DNA of 64,000 nt from Bacillota bacterium (GCA_028719885.1 JAQYLT010000076.1:49733-113732); one strand, 5' to 3'. Shown: positions 1 to 8,926, numbered from the stretch's first letter. Notes: generated from the sequence alone by a model not told the origin. Made by a program: numbers and translations.

Positions 1-35
1 TTGAAAACTGACGCTCCCAGTCAGGAGGTGCATTG

Positions 36-602
36 ATGGAACAGTCTCAAATTCAGCGGATTCTGGAAGCCATTCTCTTCGCCTCCGGTGAGCGGATGGA
101 GATTTCCAGACTGGCGGCGGTGCTGGAAGTGGATGAACAGGAAATTGAGGAAGCGGCGGATGCACTGGCCAATCAGCTCTCCTTTGACCGTAGGGGTATT
201 CGGATTCTGCGGCTGGAGCGGGGCTACCAGATGGTTTCCTCCGGTGAGATGGCGGATTACGTCACAAGAGCGCTGGAAACCAGAAAGCCGCCAAAGCTTT
301 CTTCCTCCCAGTTGGAGGCGCTCACCATCATTGCCTATTATCAGCCGGCTACAAAAGCCATGGTGGAACAGATTCGCGGGGTGGACAGCTCCTACTCGGT
401 GGCTGCCCTGCTGAATAAGAAATTGATTGAAGAGGCAGGACGGCTGAACGTTCCGGGCAGACCCATTCAGTATCGAACCACCCCGGATTTTCTGCGTACC
501 TTTGGCCTGTCCTCGTTGGAAGAGCTGCCGCCCATTGAAAAAATTGCCTTTGGGGAGCCCATCGAAGCGGAGCCCGAGGATACGCCGGAGGCGAAGGAAT
601 AA
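36..602 (+). CDS. scpB: Segregation and condensation protein B
   Basis: Non-SMC subunit of the SMC-ScpA-ScpB complex that organises and segregates the nucleoid. The 188-residue product has the usual length, two winged-helix domains (about 5-80 and 88-160) and the family signature GRPIQYRTT followed by FLRTFGLSSLEELP at 141-165; the tail after 168 is acidic. I start at the ATG at 36, seven bases after AGGAGG (23-28), not at the TTG at 33. The TGA at 9-11 may be the end of scpA, the usual neighbour, but only two codons are visible. The stop overlaps the next ATG by one base, opening a five-gene operon. Confidence 0.95.
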   Translation: MEQSQIQRILEAILFASGERMEISRLAAVLEVDEQEIEEAADALANQLSFDRRGIRILRLERGYQMVSSGEMADYVTRALETRKPPKLSSSQLEALTIIAYYQPATKAMVEQIRGVDSSYSVAALLNKKLIEEAGRLNVPGRPIQYRTTPDFLRTFGLSSLEELPPIEKIAFGEPIEAEPEDTPEAKE

Positions 603-1228
603 TGGGCTGGCTGATTGCGCTGGTCATTCTGACGGGGATTGCATTCATCCCAATCGGCGCCTCGGTCAAATACGACGCAGAGGGCTTCCTTGTCAGACTG
701 ATTGTCGGCTTCCTGCGGATTACGGTTTTCCCCTTTAAGAAGAAAAGGAAAAAGCCGGATAATCAGGAAAAAGCCGGGGAGGAATCCGTCAAAAAGCAGG
801 AAACTGTGCCAAATCCCCCACAAAAGAGCGGAGAGGAAACCAAGGGCGGCAGCATCCGGGATTTTCTCCCACTTATAAAAGTTGCGCTGGATTTTTTGAA
901 GCAATTTAAAAATATGCTCCATGTGAATCATTTGCAGTTAAAGCTGATTCTGGCAGGGGATGATCCCTGCGATTTGGCGGTGAACTACGGGCGGGCCTGG
1001 GCGGCGCTGGGCAATCTGATTCCTGTATTGGAGAGAACGGTTTCTCTGGGAAAGCGGGACTGTGAGGTAGAGTGCGATTTTACCGCCCAGGAAACGCGCA
1101 TCATTGCCCGGGCAGACCTGACGCTGTTTTTCTGGCAGCTTGTATTTCTCGGAACGGTTTATGGATTTTATCTGATAAAAGAACTATTGATCTTCAAAAA
1201 GAAACGAAAAGGCGGTGCTGTACAATGA
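602..1228 (+). CDS. DUF2953 domain membrane protein
   Basis: A 208-residue protein of unknown function. An N-terminal hydrophobic helix (about 2-20), a Lys/Glu-rich stretch (about 46-82) and a second hydrophobic segment near 180-197 are visible. This layout and its position between scpB and gerW match the DUF2953 family found in sporulating Firmicutes (family recognition from memory). The ATG overlaps the scpB stop (TAATG) and its own TGA overlaps the gerW ATG, so translation is probably coupled. A role in sporulation is suggested only by the gerW neighbour. Confidence 0.75.
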   Translation: MGWLIALVILTGIAFIPIGASVKYDAEGFLVRLIVGFLRITVFPFKKKRKKPDNQEKAGEESVKKQETVPNPPQKSGEETKGGSIRDFLPLIKVALDFLKQFKNMLHVNHLQLKLILAGDDPCDLAVNYGRAWAALGNLIPVLERTVSLGKRDCEVECDFTAQETRIIARADLTLFFWQLVFLGTVYGFYLIKELLIFKKKRKGGAVQ

Positions 1229-1614
1229 GCCAAAAGCTTCCCGGAATGCTGGAGGGAACAATTCAGAAAATAAAAGAGATGATTGATGTAAATTCCGTCG
1301 TGGGCGAACCGATTGTGACGCCGGACGGGGTTACCATCATACCGGTTTCCAAGGTCAGTGTGGGCTTTGGCGGGGCCGGTTCGGATTTTACAAAGGGAAA
1401 GACAGCACAGGGGGATAACCCCTTTGGCGGCGGTGTGGGTGCAGGGGTAAAGGTTACCCCCATTTGTTTCCTGATCGTAAAGGATGGGAACGTCCGTATG
1501 CTTCCCGTTGCCCAGGCGGCCAATACCACCGCGGACAGGCTGGTGGAGATGATTCCCGACACCCTGGACAAGATTTCCTCTTTTATCGATCCCAAGTCGG
1601 GAAAGAGTGAATAA
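1225..1614 (+). CDS. gerW: GerW/YtfJ family sporulation protein
   Basis: A 129-residue soluble protein of the GerW (YtfJ) family, found in spores and needed for normal spore germination in Bacillus (established for the family; exact activity unknown). The family features seen are an amphipathic N terminus, the stretch GEPIVTPDGVTIIPVSKV, a Gly-rich loop (GFGGAGSDF and FGGGVGAG) and the later VKVTPICFLIV. The ATG at 1225 overlaps the preceding TGA (ATGA). A reading frame open further upstream was not used because it runs through DUF2953 in another phase. Confidence 0.9.
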   Translation: MSQKLPGMLEGTIQKIKEMIDVNSVVGEPIVTPDGVTIIPVSKVSVGFGGAGSDFTKGKTAQGDNPFGGGVGAGVKVTPICFLIVKDGNVRMLPVAQAANTTADRLVEMIPDTLDKISSFIDPKSGKSE

Positions 1615-1653
1615 ACTGCCTTTTCCCGGAAAGACTATTGCCGGGTGAGGATA

Positions 1654-2748
1654 ATGAAAAGAAGATTTGCCGGAACGGTGGCCGGACTGCTGGCCGCCGT
1701 TCTGTTTTTTCCGGTTCCATCCGGCGCGATTTCCGCCAGGAGTGCCGTTGTAATGGACCCCATCAGCGGACGGCTCCTGGTGAATCAAAACGGCAGCGAA
1801 GAGAGCCTCATTGCCAGTACCACAAAAATCATGACGGCGCTGCTGGTCTGCGAACGATGCAATGTTCTGGATCAGATGCGGATACCCAAGGAGGCCGTGG
1901 GGATTGAGGGTTCCTCTATGTACCTCCGGGAGGGGGAGAAGCTGTCCATTCAGGAGCTGCTGTACGGCCTGATGCTTTCCTCCGGAAATGACGCCGCTGT
2001 GGCGCTGGCGCTGTACTGCTGCGGCAGCATTGAGGAATTCTCCGCTTTGATGAACGACAAGGCAAGAAGCCTTGGCATGAAGCAGACCCATTTTGAGAAC
2101 CCCAACGGGCTGGATGCCAAAAATCACTATTCTACTGCGAAAGACCTGGCGATTCTGGCCTCCTATGCCATGGATAACCCGGTGTTCCGTCAAACCGTCT
2201 CCACCAAAACCATTGCCGTGGGCAACCGGTACCTGCGAAATCACAATAAGCTCTTGTGGCTGTATCCGGGGGCGGACGGTGTGAAAACCGGCTATACCAA
2301 GGCGGCTGGCAGAATTCTGGTTTCCAGCGCGGTAAAGGATCACCGCCGGCTTGTGGCGGTGACCATCCACGACCCGGATGACTGGCGGGACCACTGCAAA
2401 CTGCTGGACGACAGCTTTTCGGGATTCAATCTGCAGCGAATTGTCACCATGGGCGACTGCGTGGGATACCGGGAGATTGCGGGAGGTACCCCTGCCAGGG
2501 TTTCGGTGCTGGCGGCTGATAACTATGTGTATTCCATCGCAAAAGACGAGAGTCCCCAACTGCTTCTGCCCGGCAGCGGCTTTGTGTATGCCCCGGTGAC
2601 CGAGGGCGCGGATGCGGGCTTTGCCTATGTTCTGATTTCCGGCAAAGCCGTTGGGAAAATACCGGTTGTATACGGGAAGACCCGTGAGATGCTCCAGCCG
2701 GAGGAGGAAAAATCCTCCCGTTTCTTATTCTGGAGGAAAAACAAATGA
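1654..2748 (+). CDS. dacF: D-alanyl-D-alanine carboxypeptidase, DacF-like
   Basis: Penicillin-binding protein of the S11 family that trims the terminal D-Ala from peptidoglycan stem peptides outside the membrane. A signal peptide (1-25, ending PSGA), the catalytic STTK (S55, K58), SGN (S110-N112) and KTG (211-213) motifs are all present, followed by a C-terminal beta domain (PBP5_C-like). Length 364 is typical. I prefer the ATG at 1654; a GTG at 1645 is possible and the SD is weak. In Bacillus dacF sits next to spoIIA; here it lies in the scpB operon, so the symbol reflects family rather than proven orthology. Its stop overlaps the next ATG. Confidence 0.88.
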   Translation: MKRRFAGTVAGLLAAVLFFPVPSGAISARSAVVMDPISGRLLVNQNGSEESLIASTTKIMTALLVCERCNVLDQMRIPKEAVGIEGSSMYLREGEKLSIQELLYGLMLSSGNDAAVALALYCCGSIEEFSALMNDKARSLGMKQTHFENPNGLDAKNHYSTAKDLAILASYAMDNPVFRQTVSTKTIAVGNRYLRNHNKLLWLYPGADGVKTGYTKAAGRILVSSAVKDHRRLVAVTIHDPDDWRDHCKLLDDSFSGFNLQRIVTMGDCVGYREIAGGTPARVSVLAADNYVYSIAKDESPQLLLPGSGFVYAPVTEGADAGFAYVLISGKAVGKIPVVYGKTREMLQPEEEKSSRFLFWRKNK

Positions 2749-3443
2749 AGCTTCGACTCCAAAAAATACTGTCCGACCGGGGAATCGCCTCCCGCAGGAA
2801 AGCGGAGGAAATGATTCTCGCCGGACTGGTCACCGTGAATGGCGCGGTTGCCTCCCTGGGCAGCAGTGCCGATCCGGATTTGGACCAAATTGCCGTAGAG
2901 GGAAAAGAGATTCCCTCTGCGGCAAAGTACATCTACATCATGCTGAATAAGCCCCGGGGGTATGTGACCACCCTCTCGGATGAACGGGGAAGACCCACAG
3001 CCGCGTCTCTGGTAGAAGAATGCGGCCAGCGGGTGTATCCTGTGGGCCGCTTGGATATGGATTCTGAGGGCCTGCTTCTGTTCACGAACGACGGCACCTT
3101 TGCCAACCGGGCCATGCACCCCAGCCACGAAATCGCCAAGACCTATCTGGTCAAAGTTTCCGGCTACACGGAAGAGGGCTTTCAAAAGCTCCATGAGCCT
3201 GTGGTTCTGGACGGCTACCGGATTCAGCCGCCCCAGCTTCGGCTGCTCACGGTCGGCGGCTCCGGGGCAAAATTTGAAATCACCATTCACGAGGGCCGCA
3301 ACCGGCAGATTCGGAGAATGTGTCAAATGGCTGGGATGCGTGTGACGAGGCTGAAACGAATCAAAGAGGGGAGCCTGGAGCTGGGGGATCTCCCCGTCGG
3401 GAAATGGCGCTATCTGACCCCGGAAGAATGGGGGAAAATTTGA
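2745..3443 (+). CDS. rluB: RsuA/RluB family pseudouridine synthase
   Basis: Converts uridine to pseudouridine in rRNA. An S4 RNA-binding domain occupies residues 1-50 and the catalytic domain follows, with the Asp nucleophile D104 in GRLDMDSEGLLLFTND and the late motif GRNRQIRRM. Length 232 is normal for the family. It is the last gene of the scpB-gerW-dacF cluster, an arrangement common in Clostridia where rluB adjoins scpB. Whether its target is 23S (RluB) or 16S (RsuA) rRNA cannot be settled from sequence. Confidence 0.9.
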   Translation: MKLRLQKILSDRGIASRRKAEEMILAGLVTVNGAVASLGSSADPDLDQIAVEGKEIPSAAKYIYIMLNKPRGYVTTLSDERGRPTAASLVEECGQRVYPVGRLDMDSEGLLLFTNDGTFANRAMHPSHEIAKTYLVKVSGYTEEGFQKLHEPVVLDGYRIQPPQLRLLTVGGSGAKFEITIHEGRNRQIRRMCQMAGMRVTRLKRIKEGSLELGDLPVGKWRYLTPEEWGKI

Positions 3444-3452
3444 CGGAGAATC

Positions 3453-3481
3453 TTGCAAAATTTCCAAAGGTCTGCTAGTAT
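3453..3481 (+). promoter_or_regulatory. Sigma-A type promoter for the RpiR-type regulator
   Basis: TTGCAA (3453-3458), a 17-base spacer and TAGTAT (3476-3481) lie just after the rluB stop and about 45 bases before the regulator ATG at 3525. Confidence 0.55.
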
Positions 3482-3524
3482 TGTGGTGCATGCAAAAAAC
3501 AATTCATGAAATCGAGGCAGCTTT

Positions 3525-4400
3525 ATGAATCACGATTTTTTGACGCTTTTACAAGAAAAAACACCGGAATTTTCCAAAGGACAGCGGAGAATTGCACAAT
3601 ATATTACAGAAGCTTACGATAAAGCGGCTTTTATGACCGCCAGCCGGCTGGGAAAAACCGTTGGCGTCTCCGAATCCACGGTGGTCCGTTTTGCGGTGGA
3701 TTTGGGCTTTGACGGATATCCCTCCATGCAGAAAGCCATGCAGGAGATGGTGCTCAACCGGCTCACCTCTGTTCAGCGCATTGAAGTGGCCAACGACCGC
3801 CTGGGCGACCAGGATATTGTTTCCATGGTGGTCCGTTCCGACATGGAAAAGCTGCGGCAAACCGAGGAAACCGTAAGCCGGGATGAATTCAACAATGCGG
3901 TGAATGCGATCCTGAAAGCAAAGCGGGTCTACATTCTGGGGGTCCGTTCTGTTGCACCCCTGGCCAATTTCCTGGGATATTATTTGAACTATATGTTCAA
4001 TAACGTCCATGTGATTTCCGGTATGAGTACTGGCGAGATGTTTGAGAAAATCGTGGGAGTCAACAGTGAGGATGTGGTGATTGCATTCAGCTTTCCCCGC
4101 TATTCTGCCTCCACCACCAAGGGAGCCCAGTATTGCTGCTCCGCCGGAGCGACGGTCATCGGCTTTACCGACAGCAAATTGTCGCCTCTTGGTCAGTGCT
4201 GCGATCATGTGCTGGTGGCCAAAAGCGACATGGTCTCCCTGGTCGACAGCCTGGTAGCCCCCCTCAGCCTGATTAACGCGCTGATTGTCGCCATCGCGGC
4301 CAAGCGGGAAAAGGAGCTTTCCAGAACCTTTGCAAATCTGGAGCGAATCTGGGACGAATACAACGTCTATGAGAAGCAGGTAAAAGAGAATGAAGTATGA
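3525..4400 (+). CDS. MurR/RpiR family transcriptional regulator
   Basis: A 291-residue regulator with an N-terminal RpiR-type helix-turn-helix (about 1-77; TASRLGKTVGVSESTVVRF is the recognition region) and a C-terminal SIS sugar-phosphate-binding domain (about 120-260). Family members sense phosphosugars or related metabolites and control catabolic or cell-wall-recycling genes. No sugar gene is adjacent: the following gene is a flavoprotein whose ATG lies 11 bases inside this one. The ligand and targets are therefore unknown. Confidence 0.85.
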   Translation: MNHDFLTLLQEKTPEFSKGQRRIAQYITEAYDKAAFMTASRLGKTVGVSESTVVRFAVDLGFDGYPSMQKAMQEMVLNRLTSVQRIEVANDRLGDQDIVSMVVRSDMEKLRQTEETVSRDEFNNAVNAILKAKRVYILGVRSVAPLANFLGYYLNYMFNNVHVISGMSTGEMFEKIVGVNSEDVVIAFSFPRYSASTTKGAQYCCSAGATVIGFTDSKLSPLGQCCDHVLVAKSDMVSLVDSLVAPLSLINALIVAIAAKREKELSRTFANLERIWDEYNVYEKQVKENEV

Positions 4401-5613
4401 CGGCATTGTCATCGGCGGCGGTCCTGCCGGGATGTTTGCGGCCATCACCGCCGCCTCCAGAGGCGGACGGATTCTGCTGCTGGAGAAAAATGACCGCCTG
4501 GGCAAAAAACTGCTGATTACCGGAAAAGGCCGCTGCAATGTGACCAATCACTGCTCCGGGCAGGAGGTTTTGCAGAACACCCCCAGAAACGGGCGGTTTC
4601 TGTACAGCGCGCTGACTGCTTTTCCACCGGAGAAAACCATGGCGTTTTTTGAAAGCCATGGCTGCCCCTTGAAAACGGAACGGGGGAACCGGGTTTTCCC
4701 GGTTTCGGACCGTTCTCAGTCCATCCTGGATTGCCTCAAGAGCGAACTGCGCCGGGTCCGTGTTACGGTTTGCAATGAGGCGGTCACCCGGATTTTAACC
4801 CAGGATGGCAAGGTACATGGCGTTCAAACCGGCAAAAATACCTATGAAGCCTCTTGGGTGATTCTCGCCACCGGCGGTGTGTCCTATCCGGCCACAGGCT
4901 CCACCGGGGACGGCTACAGCTTTGCCGCAGCGTTGGGACACACCATCATCCCCCAGGAGGGAAGCTTGGTCCCCCTGACGGAGGATGGGACGGATTGTGC
5001 CCAGATGCAGGGATTGTCTCTTCGCAATGTGGCCGTAAAGCTTCTGAATGCCAAGGGCAAGGTGCTGTATCAGGACTTTGGGGAGCTGCTTTTTACCCAT
5101 TTCGGAATGTCCGGCCCCACGGTACTCAGTGCCAGCTGCCACCTGAAAGGGGAGGGCTGCCGGATGGTGATCGACTTGAAGCCTGCATTGGAGCCGAGTA
5201 AGCTGGATGAGCGGATTCTGCGGGATTTGGAGCTGTATCAAAATCGCTCCATGGAAAATGCCCTGACGGATCTGCTGCCCCGGTCCATGATTCCGGTGAT
5301 TCTGCGCCGGTTGGATATTTCCGCAGATTTGCAGGCCAATTCTCTTACAAGGCAGAAGCGCCGGGCGCTGGTGGAGCTGCTGAAAGCTTTCCCGGTGGCC
5401 ATTGCGGGCAAACGCCCGGTGAGCGAGGCGATTATTACCTCCGGCGGCATTAAGGTATCGGAGGTTGACCCCAAAACCATGGAATCCAAGCTGGTTCCGG
5501 GGCTGTTTTTTGCCGGGGAAATTCTGGACTGCGACGCCTATACCGGCGGCTTTAACCTGCAAATTGCCTGGGCCACTGCATACGCAGCGGGAAATTCCGT
5601 CCCTCTGGAATGA
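4390..5613 (+). CDS. HI0933/BaiN-type NAD(P)/FAD-dependent oxidoreductase
   Basis: A 407-residue flavoprotein with an N-terminal FAD-binding Rossmann motif (IVIGGGPAGMFAA, about 7-19), a second glycine motif ATGGVSYPATGSTGDGY in the middle, and a C-terminal FAD-contact stretch ending DAYTGGFNLQIAWATAYAAG. This is the HI0933/YhiN architecture; BaiN of gut Clostridia belongs here and reduces bile acid intermediates, but most homologues are uncharacterised and bile acid activity should not be assumed. It overlaps the RpiR-type regulator by 11 bases, so the two are cotranscribed. Confidence 0.85.
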   Translation: MKYDGIVIGGGPAGMFAAITAASRGGRILLLEKNDRLGKKLLITGKGRCNVTNHCSGQEVLQNTPRNGRFLYSALTAFPPEKTMAFFESHGCPLKTERGNRVFPVSDRSQSILDCLKSELRRVRVTVCNEAVTRILTQDGKVHGVQTGKNTYEASWVILATGGVSYPATGSTGDGYSFAAALGHTIIPQEGSLVPLTEDGTDCAQMQGLSLRNVAVKLLNAKGKVLYQDFGELLFTHFGMSGPTVLSASCHLKGEGCRMVIDLKPALEPSKLDERILRDLELYQNRSMENALTDLLPRSMIPVILRRLDISADLQANSLTRQKRRALVELLKAFPVAIAGKRPVSEAIITSGGIKVSEVDPKTMESKLVPGLFFAGEILDCDAYTGGFNLQIAWATAYAAGNSVPLE

Positions 5614-5653
5614 AGAAAAACGGCTGCTTACATTTGGTTCCAAAAATCAAGGA

Positions 5654-5682
5654 TTGACAAATTTGCCGTCCTGTACTAGAAT
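5654..5682 (+). promoter_or_regulatory. Strong sigma-A promoter for acpP
   Basis: TTGACA (5654-5659), 17-base spacer, TAGAAT (5677-5682); 11 of 12 consensus bases, 45 bases before the acpP ATG. Confidence 0.85.
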
Positions 5683-5726
5683 ATTACGGAAATGTTCTAC
5701 ACAGAATATTTGGAGGGACATAAAGA

Positions 5727-5948
5727 ATGTACGAAAAACTTGTAAAATACGCTGCCAAGCAGCTGGAGATTGATGCCTCCGACATCCGCCCCGACAGCAC
5801 TTTCGAGAGCCTGGGCATTGATTCTCTGGATATCGTGGAAATGATCATGGATCTGGAGAGCGAGCTGGGCATTGAACTGGATATGGAGGATCAGAAGATC
5901 ACCACTTTCCAGGAGCTTGCCGATTTTGTGGAATCCAAGCTGAACTAA
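5727..5948 (+). CDS. acpP: Acyl carrier protein
   Basis: Small acidic carrier (73 residues) that holds growing acyl chains on a 4'-phosphopantetheine arm during fatty-acid synthesis. The attachment serine is S33 in GIDSLDIVEM; the rest is the usual four-helix protein of mostly Asp/Glu. A good RBS (GGAGGG) precedes the ATG. It has its own near-consensus promoter and no fatty-acid genes next to it. The SRP RNA follows about 40 bases later, with no clear terminator between. Confidence 0.95.
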   Translation: MYEKLVKYAAKQLEIDASDIRPDSTFESLGIDSLDIVEMIMDLESELGIELDMEDQKITTFQELADFVESKLN

Positions 5949-5985
5949 AAAAGAATATTTCCCTTGTTTGAGCTGCCGGCTTATA

Positions 5986-6263
5986 ACAAGGTCGCACTAG
6001 TCGGGGAGTTAGCGGTGCCCTGTACCTGCAATCCGCTACAGCAGGGATGAATTCCCACACCCGGTTAGGTGTAATGTGCGTCCGGCCCGTGTAAGAGGTG
6101 TTGAGAAATCGGTCTTGTGCAATGAGATCCCGTGAACCATGTCAGGTGGGGAACCAAGCAGCATTAAGCGGATCTTCTCGTGTGCCACAGGATTGCCGAT
6201 TTTGAGCTTTCTGCACGGTTTCGGCGTATGTTGCCTGATCAAATGTGGGTGTGCGATCTTGTT
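5986..6263 (+). ncRNA. ffs: Signal recognition particle RNA, large bacterial type
   Basis: RNA scaffold of the signal recognition particle. The ends pair: 5986-5997 (ACAAGGTCGCAC) with 6251-6262 (GTGCGATCTTGT), one G.U. The Alu domain is seen in GGGGAGTTAGCGGTGCC and CCTGCAATCCGCT, and the S domain in CCATGTCAGGT ... AAGCAGCATTAAGCGG. The domain IV hairpin has a GGAA tetraloop, with the CC/GG closing pairs of E. coli swapped to GG/CC. Length about 278, as for Bacillus scRNA. It precedes dnaX as in many Firmicutes. I see no convincing promoter of its own; the transcript may start at acpP and be processed. Confidence 0.93.
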
Positions 6264-6304
6264 ATGGGCCGGCATGTTTTTCCGCTTTGGAAAGGAGAGG
6301 AACC

Positions 6305-7912
6305 ATGGCTGCCTATCAGGCGTTATATCGTAAATATCGTCCGCAGACATTTGACGATGTTTCCGGTCAGATGGCGGTCACCCAGACGCTTAAGACCCAG
6401 CTGATGACCGGGAAAATGAGCCACGCCTATCTATTTACCGGCTCCCGGGGCACCGGCAAAACCACCTGCGCCAAAATTCTGGCCAAGGCGGTGAACTGCC
6501 TGAATCCGGATAACGGCAACCCCTGCAACTGCTGCAGCGCCTGCAAGTCCATTGATGACGGCACCTGCATGGATGTGCTGGAAATCGATGCCGCCTCCAA
6601 CAATGGCGTGGACAACATCCGGGATCTTCGGGACGATGCCATCTACACACCGTCCCAGGTGAAAAAGCGGGTGTACATCATCGACGAGGTGCACATGCTT
6701 TCCCTGTCCGCCTTTAATGCGCTGCTGAAAATTGTGGAGGAACCGCCGGAGCATCTTCTGTTCATTTTGGCTACCACGGAGCTCCACAAGGTCCCCGCCA
6801 CCATCCTGTCCAGATGCCAGCGGTTCTCATTCCGGAGAATCAGCCAGGAGGATATTGCTGCCCGGCTTCAATACGTGGCCTATCAGGAAAACATTGATTT
6901 AGACGACTCCGCGGCCAGAGTGATTGCCCGTCTTGCTGACGGCGGCATGCGGGATGGCTTGAGCCTGCTGGACCAGTGTGCCTCTGCCATGGCGGGGGAG
7001 CTGACGGCGGATTCCGTATACGCCTGCCTGGGCATTGCCGGTGAGCGGAAATGCGGACAGATGCTTTCCTTTGTGGCATCCCATGACTCCAAAGGTGCGC
7101 TGACCCTGTTTAATCAGCTCTACACCGAGGGGAAAGACCTGGGGGCTATGCTGGACGAGCTTGCCTGCCTGCTTCGGGATATCCTTGTGATGAAAACCGC
7201 GCCCAATTCCGGCATCTCCATGCTCTCCGGCGTCGCCTCCGACGATGAGGTGATGGAGCTTTCCAGAAAGCTGTCCAGCGGCGAGCTTGTGAGAATGATG
7301 AACCTGATTCAGAAAACCCTATCGGAGTTCACCAGAAGCTCCAGCCGCAGAATGGATGCGGAGCTGTGTATTTTGGAGCTGTGCACGCCGGAGCTCAGCC
7401 TGGATGCCAAATCCCTGAATGCCCGGCTGACCCGACTGGAAGAACAACTGAAAACCGGGAACTTCTTCCTTTTCCAGCCTCAGAGTACCAACGAAAAGCC
7501 CGCCGCTGCACCCCAGCCCGGCCCGCCGGAAATCCCAACAGAGGAGGATGCGGCGGAGGAGCCGGTTTCCGATGAGCTGCCCCTGGGCTTTTGGGCAGAG
7601 CTGGTCTCCGGCATCCGCCAGGAGATCAGGCCGCCGGTTTCCGGCTTCTTTGTGACAACAGAGAATGCGCCGGTACAGGGCGTTATGGTCAACGGCGTTT
7701 TGGAGCTTCGGTGCAAAAATACCTTTACCGCCGACATGGTGGGAAAGGCGGAAACCCTTCAAATCGTCTCCCGAAAGGCCTCTGCCCAGCTTGGGCGGCC
7801 GGTGAAAGTGGTAGCGGTTGACCTTTCTGCCAAACCCGCCGGGAATTCCCGCATGGAATCCCTTTTAAACTTTGGCAGAAGTCACAGTGACATCATCAAT
7901 ATGAAAGAATAA
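6305..7912 (+). CDS. dnaX: DNA polymerase III subunit gamma/tau
   Basis: Clamp-loader ATPase of the replisome. From the ATG at 6305 (after GGAGAGG) the 535-residue product shows the start YQALYRKYRPQTFDDVSGQ, Walker A GSRGTGKTT (46-54), a Zn knuckle (C65, C74, C77, C80), Walker B IIDEVHML and sensor 1 LATTE. A Pro/Glu-rich linker (about 400-440) leads to a short C-terminal tau-like domain. I see no A-rich slippery run that would give a separate gamma form. First gene of dnaX-ybaB-recR. Confidence 0.95.
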   Translation: MAAYQALYRKYRPQTFDDVSGQMAVTQTLKTQLMTGKMSHAYLFTGSRGTGKTTCAKILAKAVNCLNPDNGNPCNCCSACKSIDDGTCMDVLEIDAASNNGVDNIRDLRDDAIYTPSQVKKRVYIIDEVHMLSLSAFNALLKIVEEPPEHLLFILATTELHKVPATILSRCQRFSFRRISQEDIAARLQYVAYQENIDLDDSAARVIARLADGGMRDGLSLLDQCASAMAGELTADSVYACLGIAGERKCGQMLSFVASHDSKGALTLFNQLYTEGKDLGAMLDELACLLRDILVMKTAPNSGISMLSGVASDDEVMELSRKLSSGELVRMMNLIQKTLSEFTRSSSRRMDAELCILELCTPELSLDAKSLNARLTRLEEQLKTGNFFLFQPQSTNEKPAAAPQPGPPEIPTEEDAAEEPVSDELPLGFWAELVSGIRQEIRPPVSGFFVTTENAPVQGVMVNGVLELRCKNTFTADMVGKAETLQIVSRKASAQLGRPVKVVAVDLSAKPAGNSRMESLLNFGRSHSDIINMKE

Positions 7913-7938
7913 TTTTTTTAATACAGGAGATTAGAATT

Positions 7939-8283
7939 ATGGCTAAAAATGGATTTCGCGGTATGCCCGGTGGCATGAACCAGAGCGCAATGCTCAAGCA
8001 GGCGCAGAAAATGCAGCAGGAAATGCTCCGGATGCAGCAGGAGCAGGAGAGCAAAACCTTTACCGCTTCTGCCGGCGGCGGAATGGTTTCCGCCACGGTG
8101 AACGGCAAGCATGAGCTGGTGGGACTGACCATCAATCCGGAGGCCGTGGACCCGGATGATGTGGAGATGCTTCAGGATATGGTCATGGCCGCGGTCAACG
8201 AGGCCATGCGTGCAGCCGACAACGAAGCGGCCAACAATATGTCCCGGCTCACCGGCGGACTGAACCTGAGCGGCTTGTTCTAA
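7939..8283 (+). CDS. ybaB: YbaB/EbfC nucleoid-associated protein
   Basis: A 114-residue DNA-binding protein encoded between dnaX and recR, its conserved position. The Met/Gln-rich N terminus (MLKQAQKMQQEMLRMQQEQ) forms the long helix of the dimer, followed by the family core TASAGGGMVSATVNGKHELV and a C-terminal helix. Members bind DNA as dimers; a role in recombination together with RecR is inferred from context. RBS AGGAG at 7925-7929. Confidence 0.93.
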   Translation: MAKNGFRGMPGGMNQSAMLKQAQKMQQEMLRMQQEQESKTFTASAGGGMVSATVNGKHELVGLTINPEAVDPDDVEMLQDMVMAAVNEAMRAADNEAANNMSRLTGGLNLSGLF

Positions 8284-8292
8284 GGAGGGCGT

Positions 8293-8892
8293 ATGCAGTT
8301 TTTTCCCGCAGCTTTGCAGGATTTGGCGGACCATTTTGCCAGACTGCCGGGCATCGGTGGTAAGACAGCGCAGCGCCTGGCGTTTCATGTCCTGGAGCTT
8401 CCCTTGGAGGATGCCCAGGCCTTTGCAGATGCCATTCTGGAGGCAAAGAAATCAGTTCACACCTGTCCTTGCTGCCAGAATATCACCGACAGAGAAATCT
8501 GCCCCATCTGTGATGATGATTCCAGGGATAAAGATGTGATTTGCGTTGTTGCGGAACCCAAGGATGTGATTGCCATGGAGCGCTCCCGGGAGTTCCATGG
8601 GGTTTACCATGTGCTCCACGGCGTGATTTCGCCGCTGAACCATGTGACCCAGGAGGATATCCGCATTCGGGAGCTTTTGAAGCGGGTGAGCACCGGCACG
8701 GTAAAGGAGGTCATCATGGCCACCAACCCCGATACCGAGGGTGAAGCAACTGCAATGTACATCTCCCGGCTTCTCCGCCCCATGGAGATCAAGGTTACCC
8801 GGCTTGCCTATGGTGTGCCCGTGGGCAGCCAATTGGAATATGCCGATGAGGTGACCCTTTCCCGGGCGCTGGAAGGCAGACAGGAAATCTAA
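8293..8892 (+). CDS. recR: Recombination mediator RecR
   Basis: Works with RecO (also in this window) to load RecA on single-stranded gaps. The 199-residue protein has the N-terminal helix-hairpin-helix LPGIGGKTAQRLAFH, a four-Cys zinc finger (CPCCQN ... CPIC, about 56-74), the Toprim stretch VVAEPKDVIAMERS and ATNPDTEGEATAMYI, and the C-terminal RLAYGVPVGSQLEYAD. Full length. Last gene of the dnaX operon, followed by a terminator. Confidence 0.96.
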   Translation: MQFFPAALQDLADHFARLPGIGGKTAQRLAFHVLELPLEDAQAFADAILEAKKSVHTCPCCQNITDREICPICDDDSRDKDVICVVAEPKDVIAMERSREFHGVYHVLHGVISPLNHVTQEDIRIRELLKRVSTGTVKEVIMATNPDTEGEATAMYISRLLRPMEIKVTRLAYGVPVGSQLEYADEVTLSRALEGRQEI

Positions 8893-8896
8893 AAAA

Positions 8897-8926
8897 AGAG
8901 CGGACGGCTTTGGTCGTCCGCTTTTT
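8897..8926 (+). terminator. Rho-independent terminator after recR
   Basis: Stem GCGGACG (8900-8906) / CGTCCGC (8915-8921) followed by TTTTT. Confidence 0.88.

Noticed and set aside
5964..5987. TTGTTT and TATAAC as an SRP RNA promoter
   Set aside because: The spacer would be only 12 bases and the -10 overlaps the RNA's 5' helix.
6305..7912. Programmed frameshift in dnaX producing gamma
   Set aside because: No A-AAA-AAG type slippery run or following hairpin is visible at the expected place.
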